DNA of 64,000 bases, taken from Procambarus clarkii (Eukaryota > Arthropoda > Malacostraca > Decapoda > Cambaridae). The notes beneath the pieces were generated by a model. The model was given only the letters and a program-made list of their open reading frames with translations. It searched no databases and was not told where the DNA came from. This document shows positions 11,211-22,474 of this stretch, in pieces. Position numbers and translations under genes: made by a program. The stretch's first letter is position 1. Each line of letters begins with the position of its first letter. The stretch is taken from the NCBI RefSeq assembly GCF_040958095.1, contig NC_091227.1, positions 21,922,526-21,986,525 of the forward strand. Direction: 5' to 3'.

Positions 11211-11443
11211 GTATGATAACGAACTATCTTCAAGGTATGAAGATAGGTTTCCCCAGACAAAAATGGTTTTGATTCACTGCACTTAACATTTAGGTGGTGA
11301 AAACATGCATGTTACTTAATTTTAGTTAATATTATAAAATAAATTTTTATTTAGTTGGACGGAAATTAATTTTTGTATGTTTGTATAACAATCTTGTTGT
11401 CAAACCTTTTGATAATTAATGTGTATTTATTTTTGTATTTCAG

Positions 11444-12112
11444 GAATCCTATTGTGATGTGACTATTGCCTGTGATGGAAAATTCTACCCAGTCCACAAA
11501 CTGGTGTTATCAACATGTAGTGATTACTTTGAACAAATGTTTGAAAGGACAAACTGTAAACATCCAATAATAGTGTTAAAAGATATTAGACATGAGGAAT
11601 TAGAGGCTCTTCTTAATTATATGTATGTAGGTGAAGTGAATGTGTTACAAAATGAACTGGCTGGTTTAATAAAGGCAGCAGAATGCCTTATGATTAAAGG
11701 CCTTGCAGTACCTGATGAAGCTCCTTCTAAAGAATATAAAGAAAGTAAAAGAATTTCTGGTATCAGAGAAGATAGTCCCATAGCAAAAAGAAGAAAGAGA
11801 GATGAAGAACCAAGACCGTTACCCTCTCATACTCAAAGAGAAAGTAGAGAGCCCAGCACGGTCAGCTCAAATCAATCCCAAAGACAGTCAACTAGTGCCT
11901 CTATACCAACTCCTTCTCCTGCTGCATCCAGAATTGCTCCCATGCCCATCTCTCCTTCTCCTTCTGTTGGAAGTGCCTCTGAATCGGTGTCAGAGGATTG
12001 TAGTCAAGGTCACAGTGAAGGCAATGAACTTCCGAACCTCCCCAATGCACAAGAATCAAAGCATCGGGGAAGTGAGCAGACATCTAGTCAGTCACAGCAG
12101 GCTGTACCTGAG
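11444..12112 (+). CDS. BTB-zinc finger protein, shared coding exon 2 (BTB core, NLS, Ser-rich linker)
   Basis: Encodes residues 28-250. The BTB/POZ domain, for dimerisation and co-regulator binding, runs to about residue 115. Typical features are C-D-V-T (31-34), H-K-L-V-L-S-T-C-S-x-Y-F (45-56), H-P-I-I-V-L-K-D (67-74), L-L-N-Y-M-Y-x-G-E-V (83-92) and L-I-K-A-A-E-x-L-x-I-K-G-L (102-114). A basic cluster K-R-R-K-R at 142-146 is a likely nuclear localisation signal. Residues about 150-250 are rich in Ser, Pro and Gln and look disordered. The exon begins after TGTATTTCAG, ends GAG|GTAAGC and is phase 0 at both ends. The true start is in the previous exon, and the GTG at 11459 is internal (Val33). 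The protein is expected in the nucleus. lola/Broad paralogy cannot be resolved without a tree. Confidence 0.95.
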
Positions 12113-12589
12113 GTAAGCACGAGTTTTTAAATGTTTTTCTTATTAGATATTCCTGACAGGGATAGGTTATGATTTTTTTGACAGGTTTACCCTCAATGTT
12201 GAGAATATAACTATTATTCAAATTTAGCATTTTGGTCCCTTGACATTTAAGTTCTTGTTTGACATTGTAAGCCTGATCATATTTAAATTAACAAAAAACA
12301 TATTCATAATCATTAGACCTAATCCTGAAGCTGCTCAGTAGTTTTCTTACTCCATATGTTATACAAATTTGTTTGAAAAAAATAAAATATAAAATTTTCC
12401 CAAGTTGTCTAAATAAACTAAAAAAATATGCATCCCACACTTTTCAAATTTACCCTACATTTATCATAAATCAAGCCTAGCCCCAGGCCAGGCTCAGGGA
12501 GCAAAACTCCCAGAACACTGCTTCAGTGGCTTCTGTGGGTATGAAGGTGGGTGGGATGAGTTAGGGGGGTGAGGGGTTTTGTGCATATG

Positions 12590-13170
12590 TTTAAGGGGTT
12601 ATGGAGTGGAATATTGTTGCACACTAAAAGTGCCATTCAAAGCTGGAGAAATTGCTGATCTGCAGAACATGCAAAGGTCTCTTACTGCCTGAATCCACAC
12701 AGTAAAATATATAAATAATTGGGACTGCTTAAAATGTTTAAATCTCTATTTTCTAAAGTGCAGCTGAGATACATAATAATTTACTTATGGGAAGTCAACT
12801 TACTTATAGGAAATATTAAATGGACATGTTCCAAATCTGCACACAGAAATGGGTCAACATGAGACCAATAAGCATGGCAGGAAGTGCAAAATAGACCCAG
12901 TGAAAAGCAAGAGGTGCAATAGGTATGCCGAGAGAGAATTTTATCGACATTGAAGACCCAAAACTTTTTATCACTCCCTCTAAACATAAGGGGCATAATT
13001 AGCTGACTTTTAACTGTTGAAGAGAACTTGATGAACCCCTCCAAACAATACCTGATCAACTGGGCTGTGACTTTCAGACTGAGCAGCTGCATGTAACAGC
13101 CCGGTTGACTAAACTTAAGCAGGAGGTCTGGTCAGACTAGACCACGGGGGATATTTATGCTCATGCGCAT
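12590..13170 (+). mobile_element. LINE 3' end
   Basis: Sense-strand tail with KYCCTLKVPFKAGEIADLQNMQRSL-like residues at about 12615-12690 and, near the end, NQLGCDFQTEQLHVTARLT-like residues at about 13056-13112. The closing non-coding GGTCTGGTCAGACTAGACC is the decayed 3' UTR signature also seen near 27.5, 53.35 and 57.36 kb. It lacks the 5' half. Confidence 0.6.
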
Positions 13171-13554
13171 CACCCCAGAACCAGCAGTAGGTAAACAAGG
13201 TGGCGTGTGTGTTGGGTGGGGTTTGTTTGGATGTGGACATGTATAATTGCCTAAGTGTAGTTTCAGAATGGGAACTATATTCATGGTGCCCCATCTTTCC
13301 TGTAATATCATATGGCACTTTGAAACTGCTGATGGTTTTGGCATTCACCACCATCTCACTTGTGTTGTTCCTACACCTACAACACAGCAAAAATTGAGCT
13401 TTATTGTATGTTACCACTCCCAAGCCATAGGATTTCAAATTTGTTGTTTATTTGTTAATTCAAAAAAACATTCACGTGGGAGGTAGCATGTATGCCACTC
13501 GTGTTACATTGTCCTAGTCCTTTTCTTTTTTATTTCTATTACCTTCCCTGTTTC

Positions 13555-14130
13555 CTATTGTCTGAAGGTTCTTGTCATTTCTCTCCCTCTCAAACCTAAT
13601 GTTTTATTTATCGGTATTATATTCTGGTTGCTAAATTCAATTAATTTTGCCCTTATTTCATCCCATCCATAGGGACCTTTTTTTACCCAGTTGATTTCAC
13701 CATTAAACAGAAGCTTAGTTCTTGATCCATATGCTACTATTTCTGGCTCCTTTATGGTGTATAAATCCATTGATCTTATACACTTTACTGAACCATATTT
13801 TCTGCTGTTAGCTGTGGGTTCATGAATGAGCTGTCTTACTATCCTCTGGTTCTGTTTCCATTCCTGTGAATTACCCACCTCGTATGTGGATAGTCCTTCA
13901 AACCTCGAGTGCATTTTCAATAACAGTGCTATTTCTCTTCACCCTGTTTCTTCTCATTTCTGATCACTTGGTAGCCCCTAGAAAAGACTACATTGCCTAT
14001 GATTGTTTTAAGTTTCACTTTGTTATTGAGGTTGCATCTCCTGTATCTTATCTAGTAGTAACCCTAACTTATTCATCATAACCTTGTCTTTAGTTTTTAT
14101 TACTCGTTTACTCTTAATTATTAATGAAGG
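13555..14130 (-). other. unrecognised minus-strand open frame, possibly retroelement ORF1 remnant
   Basis: A 121-codon frame (13920-13555) with charged, mixed composition and a GPYGWDEI segment. Upstream on the same strand, with stops, KVMMNKLGLLLDKIQEM (about 14070-14020) looks like a short coiled coil. A helix followed by a basic domain would suit a retroelement ORF1/gag product, but I cannot name the family. Its position inside intron 2 on the opposite strand argues against a host exon. Confidence 0.3.
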
Positions 14131-14229
14131 ATTGTACACTTGTGGAGGATACTGGGAGCTGGGACTGCATTCTGCCATTCTGTTGCCAATGGTGCTTGTT
14201 CCAAAACCTGGATTTATTATTTGAGTACC

Positions 14230-14990
14230 ATTAGATGTATTTCCATTTTTTCCTTGTTTTTAGAAATGTCTTGATTTAGGTTAATCTCCTTGGAGTACTT
14301 AGGCTCTTCTTTTCAGTTAGTATGTGTCCCACTGGCCATCTATCCAAAACTTTTTTAAGTCGGTTATTTCCTTTAATAATATCTCGCCCAAAGCTACACT
14401 GCATTAATCCAAATGGGGCCTAACACAGCCAAGATAGAGCTGTAGGATAGCACTAGATTAGCTGTTACTTAGCGTTTGAGAAGAATTTCTGTGTTCTAGT
14501 TGCCTTATTTCATACAATTATATACATTTTTTTCTTTGAGATTTCCACAAATCATGACTGATCCTTTTTACAATTTGTTCTTGCAGCTTTTTCATTATTT
14601 TTATGATACTTAGGTATGCTAGTTTTATTTCCAAGCACTTACATTTATAAGCAATGAAATTTAGGTCTTCCTGAAGTTTGCAAATCTCTGAATCTGAGCA
14701 ATTTAATGCTATATTAATTGCTCTAGATCTTCCTCAATCTTAATATGCCTAAGCATTGCTTTCTTTTTTCAATGAGTCTGAATATTATTAATTTTGTCAT
14801 GGGTCAGTTTTGGTTTTTTGATAGTTTTGGGTCATTTGAGCTTGGCAATCTATATGGAATATTTTTCCTGTGCTCCTGCAAGTTTGTAAAGCTCCTGCAT
14901 TATAATGTTCATTGATATTATATATATCTGCTTGGTTTTAGCTGCTGTTGTAGTCATGACATCCATGTTAAATAGCTTGAATGTTGATTT
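14230..14990 (-). mobile_element. probable LINE 3' region, antisense
   Basis: Contains AAGCTACACTGCATTAATCC and CCAAATGGGGCCTAACAC (about 14390-14425) with a following AGCTGTAGGATAGC, which I associate with antisense decapod LINE tails. No intact frame remains. The call rests on recognised wording of the repeat rather than a domain. Confidence 0.35.
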
Positions 14991-15099
14991 ATAGTTGCTG
15001 TATCAGCATCACCTAACCCCGTTCACTGCTTGCCTGTTTATAGCTGATAACCAGAGGTGTACAAAAATAAAAAGAAATTTCTAAAAATTTCTTTCTTTC

Positions 15100-15560
15100 T
15101 AATCTTGTTTAAATGTGTTTCCTGATCGTAGGAAAAGTAATACAAATGTTTTGTCACTGTGGTCGCAATGGAGCTTGGAAAGCTCATAATGATGCCACAA
15201 GTCATGATTTTTCTATGAAACTATCCATTGTTTTAAATAATAACAGTGGCTTATGTATTTCATCATCATTAAGTGGTATTGGGGGCACAAGCTACATAAA
15301 GGCAGTGCTATGAGCTACAGCTGAATGTGCTTCTCATAGTCTCTCGGTATTGAGGCTCTCACATACAGGCCCACGATTTTGACCCAAGATGGCATCAGTT
15401 TTCTGAAGGCTTGAAGAAGCAGATGTGAACCACATGTACCCATAGGACTTTTAAACTCTTACGGGGAACCTTAAAATGGGCCCAGCAGTGTCATGCAGTT
15501 TATGAATAATTAGCATAGTTAACTCCAGCTGTGTTGTACAGTTGAAAGGCTAAACATTGC
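15100..15560 (+). repeat. dispersed repeat, family shared with 53.9-55.8 kb
   Basis: CCTGATCGTAGGAAAAGTAAT (about 15119) corresponds to CCTGATCATGGGAAAAATAAT at 53941. AGTGCTATGAGCT ... GTATTGAGGC ... CCCACGATTTTGA (about 15306-15385) corresponds to AGTGCTGTGAGCT ... GTACTGAGGC ... CCCACGATTTTAT at 55543-55625. The two pieces are adjacent here but flank a ~190-bp tandem array in the larger copy. Confidence 0.55.
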
Positions 15561-16117
15561 CTCAAAACCTCATAATGTACACTGCAGAAATCTGAAATCC
15601 AGATTTTCCTTTATACAGTATTTCTTCCATGCTATTTCAAACCATGTACAGTATTTCCCTTTGCCTCCTTGCACTTCAGCTCTGTTCAGCAGTGATTTTA
15701 CCTTATTACTATGTACTAATTTGTATAGTTTCTATTTTATTGCTTAGTGTATTTATTATTTGCTTTCAGTTGCTTAGCATTAAATTTTAATTTTGGCTTT
15801 AATGAAGTGGTGTAGCAACTGATCTTTCCTAATTGTGCAATTTTGCATCAGGTCAGGTCACTAAAAATGACCTGATGGTCCATTATCACAACAATCACCA
15901 AAGAGTGATTTCTTACAAACAAATATTCCTGTTTTGCTTAAGTAATCTCTTTTTCTCCTTATTTTTATTATTTGTAGGTAGTTTTTGCAGATTGTTATAT
16001 TCCTCTCAAATATAAAAAACTATAACACCCTATACCCTTTACCCTCCACAACTCACATTGTAACACGTGACTAATTTCCATTTTGTTAACAATAACAATT
16101 TATTTTTTTCCTTACAG

Positions 16118-16363
16118 GTAATATTAGACGAGCCTGGTGTTAAAGAAGAGCCTCAAGAAGTTGATGAGGAAGTAACAGAGACTAAGGATATTTTAGAGTC
16201 CCAGTTTTCATTTGACCCACTTACGGAGGGTGATTCTCGTAATGATCCTGGAAGTGGTAGTGGAGGACCTCAGGGATTTGATCCTCAGATGCTTTCCTCT
16301 CAACCTCAGTCGATGGAAGATTTAGTTGCTCAAGCCATTCCAGGCTCCTCTGGTTTACAGGGG
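16118..16363 (+). CDS. BTB-zinc finger protein, shared coding exon 3 (acidic linker)
   Basis: Encodes residues 251-332, starting VILDEPGVKEEPQEVDEE. It is rich in Glu/Asp, then Ser, Gly and Gln, with no folded domain. V-K-E-E at 258-261 fits the psi-K-x-E SUMOylation consensus, and acidic VKEEP-type linkers are common between BTB and finger parts in this family. The acceptor CTTACAG and donor GGG|GTAAGT give 246 bases, phase 0 at both ends. The roles suggested (SUMO site, activation or co-repressor contact) are inference. Confidence 0.9.
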
Positions 16364-16980
16364 GTAAGTAGTTGCAATTTTAAGTTTTGCATACATTATT
16401 GATTTTGGGTCATTGCAAGTAATTATAGATGGCTTAATTTTCCTTAATTGGATTTCTGAAAAATTTGGTGTGCAATTTTTTTTATGTTTATTTGAAAACT
16501 TATGCTGTAGAATGCAATAAATATTCTTACTGTTATTAGGTCTTTTAGCACCTTCATGAAAAATTTTAGAATCTTACAAATCCAAGGGAGAGGAAAACCT
16601 TGAGCAATGTATTTTAACCCCTGTACTGCACACCTAATAAATATGACCCTGTTGTGTGAAAAAAAACGGCTTTGATTTTTGTTTTACATTGTTAAATTAG
16701 TATCCAAGAAGGCCTAAAATCCAAATAAAAAAACTACCTCTAGCGGGTTAGCTGTAGTAGCTCTCGGGATTTTTTTTTTTTTCAGTAGAAATGAGGTGAG
16801 GCATCTCAAGACAATAACCGTGTCCAACTATTTTCATTGTTTCTCACTTTATTTTTTTTTTTTTGTTCTAACAAGGTAGAACGTATAAATAGTCTGATAA
16901 CTTGTTGTGTTTGTATATGTGGTCTATCATCCTGAAAATCTAGGGGGAGGGAGGAATAGATAATTTCAAGGCATAAATTT

Positions 16981-16982
<2 letters not shown>

Positions 16983-17020
<38 letters not shown>
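16983..17020. repeat. poly-T tract
   Basis: 38 consecutive T bases inside the intron 3 element. Length in an assembly may be unreliable. Confidence 0.9.
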
Positions 17021-17024
<4 letters not shown>

Positions 17025-17346
17025 GACAATACAAGGAGTACTGATCCATTTGCTAACTTGATTCTTATTGTTGATAGACCATTGTTATATATATATGGAA
17101 GAGGTGGTGATGGATGTTGATGGTGTTGGGTTGACTGAAGTGGAGATTAATGGTGATGAGGTAACCTCAGATGTTGAAGCATTTGGGTCAACATGTGGTG
17201 AGTTGGGTGCAGGTGGGGGCAATATGAGCTTTCTTGGAAGCCTTTGCAAAAGACTTTTAATTTGTTTCATTCCCTTTGCTCTTGTTTTCAAAACCTCCAT
17301 ATACAAATTTCACATTTCTCCCTCACTACCTCTGTCCCCATTGCTT

Positions 17347-17570
17347 ACGACCCTTACTGCCTCTCTTCCTCCCACCCTCACTGCCTCTCTTCCTCCCACC
17401 CTCACTGCCTCTCTTCCTTCCACCCTCACTGCCTCTCTTCCTCCCACCCTCACTGCCTCTCTTCCTCCCACCCTCACTGCCTCTCTTCCTCCCACCCTCA
17501 CTGCCTCTCTTCCTCCCACCCTCACTGCTGCTCTCCCTCCCACTTTCACTGCCTCCCTCCCTCCCCAAGA
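17347..17570. repeat. 24-bp CT-rich minisatellite
   Basis: Eight or more copies of a 24-bp unit containing CCTCTCTTCCTCCCACCC. Since 24 is divisible by three and the strand has no stops, open frames appear in several frames on both strands. None is supported as a gene. Confidence 0.9.
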
Positions 17571-18157
17571 GAACCTGCTGTTAGGGTATCGAACTCATTA
17601 GATTATCAGCCAGAAATAGCCTGGAGAGTTTGTCTAATACAAAAAAGCATTCAAGAAACAAGTATTTGTATAAATTTTTATTACCCTAATAATATTACTA
17701 AACAAACTCTGTAACCAAAAATATATATAATGATGTACATCCAGAATCTAATAAAAAAAATTCTGGCTAACAGGGTCGAGTGTCATAGGCATATCGGATT
17801 GAGCCCATCCCTTCTCAACCACTGACAGACCTCTCCTACATCCCATACACACTATCTGCTGGAGGTCTCACATACCAACTGTGCATTATTCATAAGTAAA
17901 CAAGTACAGTATTTGTTTAATAAACAGGAAGCAATAAAACAATGATTAATAATGTACAATAATACTGCACACTTAAACACCAAAAAATCTTATAATGACA
18001 AATATTTTACAGCCAGGATAAAAATTGTATTATGGGTTGGAGGGTTTGGTGCATTGTCAGCGAATTAACGTTTAAGACTTCATAACATATATCCCACGCT
18101 ACCTTTGTCCCTCACTGCCTTCCACCCTGCTTGCCTCCCTCCCTGCCTCTATGCATG

Positions 18158-18240
18158 GTATGCATAAATATATGCATACACATGGCATGCATAAATATAT
18201 GCATACACATGGCATGCAGAAATATATGCATACCATGTGT
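18158..18240. repeat. 27-bp AT-rich minisatellite
   Basis: Three near-identical copies of a 27-bp unit containing AAATATATGCATAC and CATGGCATGC. Each unit is itself partly palindromic. It lies near the right end of the TTAA element. Confidence 0.85.
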
Positions 18241-18483
18241 TTATTCATGTTATATATTTAAATATATATATATAATTAAGTTTCGAGCACTGCTATAAAA
18301 GGGTGCAGTGCAGGGGTTAAGGCTGGACATGAGACTATAATATGACAGCCCTGCCTAAGAAACATCCACATGATGTTGAATTGCTAAACGATAATTATGG
18401 TGAAACCCTCATAATGCCAATAAATGAAAAGTAAAGTGTTTAAGCAACATTTACTATCTCATTGTGATGGTTTTTGCTTTCAG

Positions 18484-18573
18484 AACTCTGTTTCCCTATG
18501 GGAGGGAGATGGAAGTCTCCAAAGCTTTCCTATGGAAGGCTTTACTGGAGATGGGTCACGACCTCCCCAGATG
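18484..18573 (+). CDS. BTB-zinc finger protein, shared coding exon 4 (short linker)
   Basis: Encodes residues 333-362, NSVSLWEGDGSLQSFPMEGF then TGDGSRPPQM. The 90-base exon has an acceptor TTTTTGCTTTCAG and a donor ATG|GTGAGT, phase 0 on both sides. It is the last exon before the alternative finger exons. It contains no domain. W-E-G-D-G and the aromatic residues could form a short linear motif. It is supported by the clean splice sites and open frame. Its sharing by all isoforms is inferred from position and phase. Confidence 0.82.
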
Positions 18574-18599
18574 GTGAGTGTTCCATCTATTGTGTATTC

Positions 18600-19700
18600 T
18601 TGAGGCACCATGTGGTTTGTACATATTATTATTATTATTATTCCCAAAAGTTATTTGAGATTATAAAATAAGTATATATAAATAGAGGATTATCCTAACA
18701 AGCACTATTATTCCTGTTAATTGACCTATTTCAATATTTGTTTAAATCTGTGCATTTTGTTTTGAGTTGCTCCCAAAATTTGTTGACAAATAAATTTGTA
18801 GTCACTGAATTTAATGATTTCATTTTTACAAAATATTAATATTTTCATATCAGTACTTCAGGTAGTCCTTTTACTTTTGATAAATGAGCTACTTTATTAT
18901 AATGTGTAGTGGTCTTCTGTGCCCAGGATGTTCACAGCATTTGATAGAAACCAACAATTCAAAGGATTCACAAAGTTGATAGATTCAAATTCAGTGTTCT
19001 GGCCGTAATTAGCGAAATGATTTGATGTTAGATAATGTCTTTCTGTAATTTTCAATTGAACATTATACTTGTACATTTGCAAGAATGTTTGTATAATGAG
19101 CAATATACTGGTTGCTGATTTCATTCATAGCCAAGTACAGTATTTTATAGCACTAAAAAATAATTAGCTTCTGGAATTTTGTCTGGAAAGATCTCATTAG
19201 AAGCAGTCGAATTAAAATACATTATTTATGAGCTAATGCTCTTTTATGCCTGAATGAAATACTCTATAACCTTGCCAAGACTCAATAATTAAAAAAAAAA
19301 AAAAGATTGAATATATCTTATCGTAGTTCCTGAGGTACATGTTGGCTTTAGGCAAAAGTATGAAGTAGATAGTTTTTTCAAATGAATATGTTGCTTGTTA
19401 GATTTTCTAATTTGAATAAAGTGTTGCTATGAAAAGAAAAGCCACATGGTGTCTCATTATAGACTTGCTTCCATATGATATGTAAGATTATCTGTTTACT
19501 TCAGGATATAAGTTGCTCTTGCTTTGGTAATTAGGAATACAATTATAGCCTCGTTGGCAAATTTGGGAAGACTTTTTTTTTTTTTTTTTTTTTTACATAT
19601 ATCTGCCGTATTGGTATTTACTATATTTTGTTTTAATATACAGTATATATATATACTGTGTGTATATATATATAATAATTAATTAGTGGGTGTATGTATT
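18600..19700. other. AT-rich intron sequence, nothing recognised
   Basis: No coding exon or repeat family identified apart from (ATT)n near 18628, a T run near 19574-19594 and alternating AT/GT near 19640-19675. Confidence 0.5.
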
Positions 19701-19739
19701 TACTGGGTACATGTCATTACTGGGTCCTGGTTATATGAT

Positions 19740-20010
19740 GTTAAGAGCTGTTGCTTCTGTCTATATCCCCATTACTCTTCACATTTCTAGAGAATGTAAA
19801 TTAAAGCCCTTTTAAATCACTAAGGAGGTTTCAAATTAATGAGATTAACTTTGTCACCCTTTTCTGTACATACTCAAGATATTAAGGTGGGAAATAAATT
19901 CAGGAGACTCAAGATTATGCAAGGTGACTTAGGCTTTTAAAATGAGCATAAAATTGGCAGATGCTGTTCAATGCTTGTAAAGCCTAGGTAAATGTAATAA
20001 TTAAAAGATT
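19740..20010 (-). mobile_element. LINE 3' end fragment, antisense
   Basis: The minus strand contains the same tail wording as the sense copy at 21166 (GTGTACAGAAAAGG followed by TGACAAAGTTAAT). Here it appears as TTAACTTTGTCACCCTTTTCTG on the + strand (about 19846). A separate sense piece reading WQMLFNACK at about 19955-19985 may be joined to it. It is strongly degenerate. Confidence 0.45.
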
Positions 20011-21044
20011 GAACATGAACTTACCTGGATAAACCATGTGCGGTGAGGTCGATTTTGTTTGCCCTATAATCCCAGGCAACCCCTCCCTCCCTGATTAAAA
20101 AAAAAGTTTTTACATCCACAAAAGCCTACATCCACTGTATTACATAAACAGATTTGTGAGCTACCTTACCAGGAGAGTAATGTGGTGAAATATCTTCATG
20201 ATAACCTTGTAGTACATTTAGTTTGGTACAAATCCAGCATAACTCGTCATTCTTTAACTGTATATTCTATCGAGTGCCTAGGCAATCACAAAAATTAACA
20301 TTTTTGCGAGCAGTTGCAGATAAAAATTTTAGCAAACTTATTTCCACTCAGCCAGTCTCTAATGTAAAAATTCAATTTTTTTATGTATGCAATCATTGTT
20401 AAAACCAAAAATGCAATATGATTAAGAACTTGCCACCAAACTGTGGCAAGGGGGGAAAGGGAGGGAGGGATTGAACTTGTGCTGTCAATTTTCAGTCCAG
20501 TGTGAATGGATTTCCACTTTTTATTAGTCTTCAGTACTGTGATTGCTTCAGTAAGACAACTTACTAATAAAAAAAAAAGCAAATTAGTGTTGATAATGCA
20601 ATAGTTAACCACTAAAGTGTGGCTAAGGAAATGTATGCATGTCTGGTGCTCAGATGCAAAAAATAAAACAATTCCAACAAACATTTTCAATATTCCAATG
20701 TTCTAATTATTGCATTATCAGCACTAATTTGCATTTTGTATTACCAAGATGTCATACTGGAGCAATCATTATGCTGAAGATTGTAATAAAAAGTTGGAAA
20801 ACATAACATTTGAGTGAAATTTGATGATCATTACTTGTGAGCTGTCTCCCAGCCTGACTGGTAAGTGTAATTTCCTAAGTTAACTTAATTATTGTTTATT
20901 AGTTAGTGTGGGAGAATAATGGAGAATGGTGACCTTCAGGTAATTCAGGTAAATTCAATAGTACTGTCTATAAGACTGCTGTTACTGTTTTGAAAATATT
21001 CTTATTTACTGTACATCACTTTAAACTCTGACCCCTTCAGGATT

Positions 21045-21115
21045 CGAACTTGATGGCCAGCGGTCACTCCACTGGCTAACCAGTACTCATACCATTCAAC
21101 CATCGAGTGCCTAGG
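21045..21115 (-). mobile_element. tRNA-like SINE head
   Basis: On the minus strand, a box-B-like AAGTTCGAATCC (about 21048-21059) with an upstream A-box-like GGTTGAATGGTATGAGTAC about 45 bp away. An almost identical short block, ATCGAGTGCCTAGGCAAT, occurs at 20269 and 21103. Confidence 0.45.
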
Positions 21116-21149
21116 CAATTTATGCACTTTAATTTTTTTGCAAAATTCT

Positions 21150-21600
21150 ATGGGATGAACATTAATTGACTTGAAAGTGTACAGAAAAGGATGACAAAAT
21201 TAATATCTAAAATTAGAAACCTTCATTATGTGAAGAGTGGTTAAGAAAGTTCATTTATATTCTCTAGAAAAGAAAGAGTATGGGATTAAATGATGGAAGT
21301 ATACAAATAGATTAAAGTTATTTATATGGTGCTAAATATATGAACACAGGGTAGAACATTAATCATTGTACACAAATTGGATAAATTCAGATTCAGGGAA
21401 GGTCTTCCTTGGTAAGTACTGGCTTTGAAATTGGGCTCTATAGAGTTATTTAACAAATTAGAGTAACAAGGAGATGTGGGATCGATGAGAGCTTTCAAAC
21501 AGAAGTTAGACAAGTACTGTGTACAAATAAGTTTTTTGGGGGGCTACCTTGCATGAGCCAAGGTCTTTGCCGTTTCTTCTATTCTTATGAAAAGAGTTTG
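21150..21600 (+). mobile_element. LINE 3' end fragment
   Basis: Sense-strand C-terminal tail beginning GTGTACAGAAAAGGATGAC, with many frame breaks. Further blocks include GAGAGCTTTCAAACAGAAG, ending in AGCCAAGGTCTTTGCCGTTT near 21556. It is a 5'-truncated copy. Confidence 0.6.
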
Positions 21601-22226
21601 AAAATACTATGATTTCTTATAATAGAGAATATATTAAATTAATAATATGCAATAATTCTTGTATATTAAGGCGTGTAAATACAGTGTAACTGACAATCTG
21701 GTCTAATAGGTATCGACCCCCTTTTCTGGATTTCTGGATAACTGAAATCTGGATAATTAAACAATTACCACGTGATATCAGTGGAGCCGTTTCAGGCTGA
21801 CTGTGAGAAATCTTCAGGCATCTTTTCTCGATGTTTAATTTGAAACTTCCAAGGTTTTTTATAATTATTTGCATCAAATTAAGCATTCAGTTTCTCAAAT
21901 TGTTTTACTGCCTTGGGGTTGAGAAGGCATGGAAAGCATATTTGGCAATAAAAATTAGAAATTTGTTATCTAGCAGATGGCACTTTGTAATTGTCACTAC
22001 ACACTCCCTCACCAAGTACAAAGAAAATTTGCTGTTATATATTGCTTCAGGCATTAGAAAATTTTGTGTTTTGTATTTCTTACTTTATGATGAAATAGTG
22101 TAGATAGGGTGATTGTCAAAGAAAAGAGGGTCTGGCTGGGTGAGAAAAAATGATGGGTGGCCATCTGTAAATGATTGAAGATTGTATATACGAATAACAT
22201 TTCGGGATTATTTATGATACTCATGA

Positions 22227-22474
22227 TTAACCACTGCACTGCGCAAAGCGCCTTTAGGCGCTCAGAGAGTTGTGCTTTTTGTTTTTTAATTTGACTATAT
22301 TTTAATGTTTTTTAATGTTTTCATTACTATTTGTGTTTTGAAATGGAAATAGTTGACTTTGCAAACATTTTGACATTAAATTTACCTGAACATTTGTAAA
22401 AATAACAAAAATATGTCCTTGACAATTGCACCAAGACGTTTTTACCGAAAATAGGTGAGCAGTGCAAGGGTTAA
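22227..22474. mobile_element. 248-bp TTAA-flanked MITE
   Basis: The left end TTAACCACTGCACTGCGC and the reverse complement of the right end TTAACCCTTGCACTGCTC form imperfect inverted ends at TTAA sites. They share the CTGCACTGC-like core with the 1.7 kb element in intron 3. An internal hairpin AAAGCGCCTTTAGGCGCT lies near 22245. It has no coding capacity. Confidence 0.65.

Larger units (their letters stand above)
9776..11443 (+). other. intron 1, with SINEs and a LINE fragment
   Basis: Phase 0 intron of 1,668 bp with GT-AG ends, acceptor TTTTTGTATTTCAG. It contains a tRNA-like SINE just after the donor (9850-10075), a second tRNA-like repeat (10243-10340) and a sense-strand LINE reverse transcriptase remnant (about 10490-11210). 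Confidence 0.85.
12113..16117 (+). other. intron 2, repeat-rich
   Basis: Phase 0 intron of 4,005 bp. It contains a sense LINE 3' end (about 12590-13170), an unrecognised minus-strand open frame (13920-13555), a probable antisense LINE tail (about 14230-14990) and a copy of a dispersed repeat (about 15100-15560). The acceptor is TTTTTTTCCTTACAG at 16117. Confidence 0.8.
16614..18320. mobile_element. TTAA-flanked inverted-terminal-repeat element (piggyBac-like, non-autonomous)
   Basis: The left end TTAACCCCTGTACTGCAC (16614-16631) and the reverse complement of the right end (18303-18320) agree at 17 of 18 bases, and both termini coincide with TTAA, the piggyBac target site. Inside are a T38 run (16983-17020), an open stretch coding MDVDGVGLTEVEINGDEV (about 17110-17165) that could be the acidic N-terminus of a lost transposase, a 24-bp CT-rich minisatellite and a 27-bp AT minisatellite. 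No catalytic Asp-containing transposase region is seen. Family assignment rests on TTAA and the terminal repeat. Confidence 0.7.
16364..18483 (+). other. intron 3, mostly one TTAA-bounded element
   Basis: Phase 0 intron of 2,120 bp. A single element with inverted ends (16614-18320) occupies 1,707 bp. The unoccupied parts are only about 250 bp on the left and 163 bp on the right. The acceptor is GATGGTTTTTGCTTTCAG at 18483. Confidence 0.85.

Noticed and set aside
11459..11461. GTG at 11459 as start of a stand-alone BTB protein
   Set aside because: The conserved L-K-W-N-N-H start of the domain is in the upstream exon at 9695, with matching phase 0 splice sites. Eukaryotic initiation at GTG is not needed.
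17244..17714. Ser/Leu/Pro-rich and Arg/Gly-rich frames in several phases
   Set aside because: All come from a 24-bp CT-rich minisatellite within a TTAA-bounded element.
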